From NCBI GenBank assembly GCA_041685045.1, contig JAWLGP010000018.1, forward strand, positions 1-64,000: a DNA stretch of 64,000 nt. Reading direction: 5' to 3'. Position numbers and translations under genes: made by a program. How positions within the stretch are numbered: the stretch's first letter is position 1; each line of letters begins with the position of its first letter. The notes beneath the pieces were generated by a model. It was not told where the DNA came from, did no database searches, and saw only the letters and a list, made by a program, of their open reading frames with translations. Origin of the DNA: Thiohalomonas sp041685045 (GTDB lineage Bacteria; Pseudomonadota; Gammaproteobacteria; Thiohalomonadales; Thiohalomonadaceae). This document shows, piece after piece, positions 61,138 through 64,000 of the stretch.

Positions 61138-61584
61138 ATGGCCAAGAGCGACCTGTCGAAGCTGGATCAGGAGTTCGCCCGCAAGGCGGCGCAGGACGGG
61201 CTGGTGGAGATCGAGATGGCCAAGCTGGCCCAGCAGAAGGCCAAGTCGGACAAGCTGCGCGGGTTTGCCGACATGATGCTCGACGACCACGCCCACGCCA
61301 AGGAATCCCTCACCGAGGTGGCGGAAAAGATCGCGTTCAAGCTGCCTTCGGAGCTGTCACGCGAGCACCGTGACATGCTCGACAAATTCGCCGCCTACGA
61401 GGGCGCCGACTTCGAGCAACAGTTCGTCTCCACGGTGATCGAAGAGCACGAGAAGGACGTCAATCTGTACCACAGCGAGTCCGAGCACGGCCACAATGAG
61501 GAATTGAAGCGCTTTGCGGCCGAAATCGCGCCGGTGCTGGAAAAGCACCTGGACATGGCCAAATCGATGTACGGCCGTATCTGA
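61138..61584 (+). CDS. DUF4142 (ferritin-like) protein
   Basis: The 148-residue all-helical protein has the DUF4142 pattern: LDQEFARKAAQDGLVEIEMA, KLAQQKAKSDKLRGFADMML, DDHAHAKESL, then FEQQFVSTVIEEHEKDVNLY and IAPVLEKHLDMAKSM. This is a ferritin-like four-helix plan. Unlike most family members it has no signal peptide, so it is cytoplasmic. Stress-linked roles are reported for relatives; metal binding is possible via the His/Glu positions (DDHAH, EEHEKD, EKH). ATG 61138 follows GGGAGGAG. Confidence 0.85.
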   Translation: MAKSDLSKLDQEFARKAAQDGLVEIEMAKLAQQKAKSDKLRGFADMMLDDHAHAKESLTEVAEKIAFKLPSELSREHRDMLDKFAAYEGADFEQQFVSTVIEEHEKDVNLYHSESEHGHNEELKRFAAEIAPVLEKHLDMAKSMYGRI

Positions 61585-61598
61585 TGGACGCGGGGGCG

Positions 61599-61645
61599 TG
61601 ACACGGGAAAACAGGGACGACATGGCTGATCGTCCTTCCGTGTCA
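61599..61645 (+). terminator. Two-part hairpin after the DUF4142 gene
   Basis: TGACACGG (61599-61606) pairs with CCGTGTCA (61638-61645), and inside it GGGACGA (61614-61620) pairs with TCGTCC (61630-61635). The stem lies 15 bases after the stop codon. No T-tract follows, so it may be a weak or rho-linked terminator or simply a stabilising 3' hairpin. Confidence 0.5.
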
Positions 61646-61795
61646 TTCCCCTGACGAAAAGATTCCACCCCAAAACGCGCACGCAGATTGAGCGGTGCGC
61701 ACTGCCCGCATCAACCCCGTCCGCAGCGACACCCCGCCAGCCTCAATCAGCAGCAACCACCCGGGATGCCCGAATTCCTGCATGCCGGCTTCTGC

Positions 61796-61957
61796 GTAAC
61801 TGCTCGCCCGGGTACGCTCCCGATGTCCCGCGCGATAAAGGGCATCCGTCTTCCCCGCGAAGGCGGGGACCCGTTGACCCGTTCCTCTGGATTCCCGCCT
61901 GCGCGGGAATGACAGAGGGTGCGCGGGAATGACGGAGGGGGCGAGTAGTCAGCTTTT
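61796..61957. mobile_element. Second, degraded copy of the MITE-like element
   Basis: GTAACTGCTCGCCCGGGTAC through CTCCCGATGTCCCGCGCGAT, the CCCCGCGAAGGCGGGG and CCGCCTGCGCGGGAATGACA palindromes, a duplicated GGGAATGACGGAGGGGGCGA and GTAGTC reproduce the order of the element at 18579. The AT-rich ends of the terminal inverted repeats are lost or changed here. The 61585-62123 gap contains only this element and the hairpin at 61599. Confidence 0.7.
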
Positions 61958-62123
61958 TTGCTTCCAAAAATTGCGCTATCCAGCCGATTTTGGCCGAGGT
62001 TTCCGGGTACGGTGCTTTACGCACGTAAAAAAACCTACGGTTGACCTTGTTGGTCGCTGGGGTGGCGGCTACATTGCTTACTGTAGTCAGGGATGACTTA
62101 CCAAAAATGGATGGTGAGCGGTT

Positions 62124-62816
62124 ATGGACGGCCGTTGTGAGATCTTTCTGTTGGGCAAGCCGACGTTCCAGAACACGGCTTTGTCAAACCTCCTGGATCG
62201 AAGCACTCGTCACGACTGCCGAGTCGTCGAACTGATACCGACGGCGTTGTCCGGGCGGCGGGCCCTGCTCCTTGTCGATGTCCACGAGCGTGACCTGCTG
62301 GAGGTGTTACGTTGGCTCGAAAGCGTCGGAGGCCTGACCGACAAGGCGCAGGTGGCGCTGCTCAACGTTCCGCCGGCCGGCTGTCCGGTCGAGGTGATCG
62401 GTTTTCCCTTCCTCAAGGGGGTCTTCCCCGCGGCGATCGATAGTGACCAACTGATTCGGGGGATCGACTCGATCTTCCGGGGCGAGCCATGGTTTCCGCG
62501 CTACCTGCTGCTCGAGCACCTTGAAACGACGCGGAGGGTGCACGCGCGCCCCTTTTCCGCCCTTCCTCTGACGGTCAAGGAGATCGAAATCCTGACCTGT
62601 GTCGCCGCCGGCGCCACCAACACCGATATCGCGGAACAACTGAGTATCAGCGTGCACACGGTTAAAACGCACGTCTACAACCTCTTCCGCAAGATCAAGG
62701 TGAGCAACCGCACCCAAGCCACCGTTTGGGCCAACCGCTATCTCGCAAGCGTCGGTGCTCCGGGTCCGAGGAGCGGTGTCGGCGGACTCCGGATGGCGAC
62801 CAACGCGCGATCCTGA
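62124..62816 (+). CDS. CsgD-like LuxR-family transcriptional regulator
   Basis: The 230-residue protein has a C-terminal LuxR/GerE helix-turn-helix (LPLTVKEIEILTCVAAGATN, TDIAEQLSISVHTVKTHVYN, LFRKIKVSNRTQATVWANRY; residues about 150-210). The wording SVHTVKTHVYNLFRKI is close to CsgD/VpsT-type regulators. The N-terminal half has a receiver-like fold (CEIFLLGKPTF, ALLLVDVHERDLLEVLRWLE) but lacks a clear acidic pocket and phospho-aspartate in the usual spacing, so it may be activated by binding c-di-GMP or a partner. A basic tail follows the HTH. Confidence 0.8.
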   Translation: MDGRCEIFLLGKPTFQNTALSNLLDRSTRHDCRVVELIPTALSGRRALLLVDVHERDLLEVLRWLESVGGLTDKAQVALLNVPPAGCPVEVIGFPFLKGVFPAAIDSDQLIRGIDSIFRGEPWFPRYLLLEHLETTRRVHARPFSALPLTVKEIEILTCVAAGATNTDIAEQLSISVHTVKTHVYNLFRKIKVSNRTQATVWANRYLASVGAPGPRSGVGGLRMATNARS

Positions 62817-62872
62817 GCGGTCGCCCTACCGCGCAGCCGGGGGGCTGCGACAACACACCATAGGAAAATACA

Positions 62873-63517
62873 ATGAAAAAATACCACGCACCTGCATTCA
62901 TTGGCGTCGCTGCCTGCATGGCCGTTGCGGTCTCTGCAAACGCGTCCGGAGTCCACGGCGAGGGTCATGACCATCAGGTCGGGACGGACCATGCCATGCA
63001 CATGGAGATGCTAACGTCAGCTGAGCAGTATCGACGGACACAGCACGAATATTCGCTTCCACAGGTTGAACTGGTCGACGAGGCCAATCGGAAAGTGGAG
63101 CTTGCCGACTGGCTGCATACCGAGCAACCGGTAATCCTGAACTTTATCTACACGAGCTGTTCCACCATCTGCCCGGTGCTGAGCGCCACCCTGGCGGAAG
63201 CGCAACTACCGCTGAACAGCAGTCCGGCAATTCCCCGGATCATCTCCATTTCCATCGACCCGAACCACGATACCCCCGCGCGGTTGCACGACTACGCCGG
63301 CCGTTATCGGGACGGCAGCGATTGGCATTTTCTGACGGGTGACAGCAGCGCCATTGTCGACGTACAGCGCGCATTCGATGTCTACCGTGGAGACAAGTCC
63401 AACCACATTCCAGTGACCTTCATGCGGGCCTCGGCCGGCGCGCCGTGGGTCCGCCTCGAAGGGTTTACCAGTGCAGAGGAACTGGTGCGGGAATTCGAGC
63501 GTGTTGCGACGCGCTAG
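62873..63517 (+). CDS. SCO1/SenC/PrrC-family copper chaperone-like protein
   Basis: The 214-residue precursor has a signal peptide (MKKYHAPAFIGVAACMAVAVSANA). The His-rich stretch HGEGHDHQVGTDHAMHMEM could bind copper. A thioredoxin-like domain follows, with the Sco motif CSTICP (C96, C100) and a later histidine in SNHIPVTFM. It works in the periplasm on copper delivery to cytochrome oxidase or as a thiol reductase. Its end overlaps the start of the following cytochrome c gene by 17 bases. Confidence 0.88.
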   Translation: MKKYHAPAFIGVAACMAVAVSANASGVHGEGHDHQVGTDHAMHMEMLTSAEQYRRTQHEYSLPQVELVDEANRKVELADWLHTEQPVILNFIYTSCSTICPVLSATLAEAQLPLNSSPAIPRIISISIDPNHDTPARLHDYAGRYRDGSDWHFLTGDSSAIVDVQRAFDVYRGDKSNHIPVTFMRASAGAPWVRLEGFTSAEELVREFERVATR

Positions 63518-64000
63518 ACGCTGCGGCCTGGCCCTCACGATTGCGATGGCCCCGGTGCTCACCGGCATGGTGAGTGCCGAGGAGATGGGGCGCCGCATCT
63601 ACGAGGAAGGGGTTCTGATGGGGGGGCGATCCCTCATGGGCACCGTTCAGGGCGATGTTGCGCTCCACGCGGCACAGGTCGTCTGTGCCAACTGTCATCG
63701 GCGCAGTGGCTTGGGCTCCAGCGAGGGCGGCATCGTGGTGCCGCCGGTCACCGGCGACAAGCTGTTCCAACCGGTCGCCATCGCAAGACCGGAACTGTAC
63801 GGCGAGCGGACCGAGGGCGAAGGGACCCGTCCGGCCTATACGGCGCAGACGCTCGCGCGGGCGATACGCGAAGGCATCGACGCCGCCGGGCGACCCCTCG
63901 GCCCCCTGATGCCGCGCTTCCATCTCGATGACGATTCCATGGCCGCTTTGACCGCGCACCTGCGGTCCCTGGATTCGACGCAGGCGCCGGGGGTCACCGC
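63501..64000 (+). CDS. Periplasmic c-type cytochrome (partial, runs off the window)
   Basis: From GTG 63501 (TTG 63504 is the alternative) the frame stays open to the window end. A signal peptide (CGLALTIAMAPVLTGMVSAE) is followed by MGRRIYEEGVLMGGRSLMGT and the haem site VVCANCHRRSGLGSSEGG, then VVPPVTGDKLFQPVAIARPE and LGPLMPRFHLDDDSMAALTA. This is the N-terminal cytochrome part of a family that often continues into a periplasmic ligand-binding domain. It is co-translated with the Sco gene. The C-terminus is outside the window. Confidence 0.85.
   Translation, partial: MLRRARRCGLALTIAMAPVLTGMVSAEEMGRRIYEEGVLMGGRSLMGTVQGDVALHAAQVVCANCHRRSGLGSSEGGIVVPPVTGDKLFQPVAIARPELYGERTEGEGTRPAYTAQTLARAIREGIDAAGRPLGPLMPRFHLDDDSMAALTAHLRSLDSTQAPGVT

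Overview
The window looks like chromosome from a GC-rich, sulfur-oxidising gammaproteobacterium, most likely of the Chromatiales/Ectothiorhodospiraceae type. The clues are a Gly/Tyr-rich protein resembling sulfur globule protein SgpC, a cytochrome c' with a b561-type cytochrome, the fused RlmKL rRNA methyltransferase typical of Gammaproteobacteria, a soluble group 3b [NiFe] hydrogenase, a DUF6316 protein and a dense load of short palindromic (REP-like) repeats. I see no rRNA, tRNA, CRISPR array or replication origin. The genus is inferred, not shown.

Layout. 1-2600: relics and orphan genes (IS3 transposase remnant, TetR gene broken by an amber codon, DoxX, a HEPN-like protein). 2600-7000: CPBP protease, cytochrome b561 and cytochrome c' facing each other across a five-copy tandem array of a ~195 bp composite palindrome, and a secreted protein of unknown role. 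7000-11600: methyltransferase/FAD oxidoreductase pair, phosphoesterase, DUF429, a long hairpin, DUF6316, a PRC-barrel/lipoprotein pair and a glycogen-debranching-enzyme stump. 11900-16000: complete four-gene hydrogenase operon (dicluster, flavin, small and large subunits). 16300-21600: CaCA antiporter, small proteins, a J-domain/zinc-ribbon/PilZ fusion, rhomboid protease and SMUG-type glycosylase. 21800-31200: Hsp20-Lon pair, outer-membrane protein, sulfur-globule-like protein, a three-gene ferredoxin-reductase operon and pyruvate phosphate dikinase. 31500-37100: STAS-like protein coupled to a six-PAS histidine kinase, then an ABC exporter. 37300-41900: PrkA-DUF444-SpoVR stress module. 41900-48300: decayed and intact GGDEF genes, an FAD oxidoreductase, a polysaccharide pyruvyl transferase and RlmKL.

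The two most notable regions follow. At 48340-49090 an apparently intact GEMM-I (cyclic di-GMP class I) riboswitch lies on the minus strand with no gene directly behind it, bracketed by ~130-160 bp direct repeats. At 49093-54536 five tightly packed minus-strand genes (LLM flavin monooxygenase, stand-alone adenylation enzyme, free carrier protein, GNAT-like protein, Tat/lipoprotein-type class V PLP enzyme) form what looks like a compact NRPS-like small-molecule cluster that I cannot match to a known product.

The right end (54870-64000) carries signalling and redox genes: hemerythrin-like protein, KaiB homologue next to a PAS-GAF-GGDEF-EAL protein, a PAS histidine kinase, DUF4142, a CsgD/LuxR-type regulator, and a Sco-cytochrome c pair running off the end. 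Cyclic-di-GMP is a recurring theme: two GGDEF proteins, one GGDEF fragment, one PilZ protein and one riboswitch.
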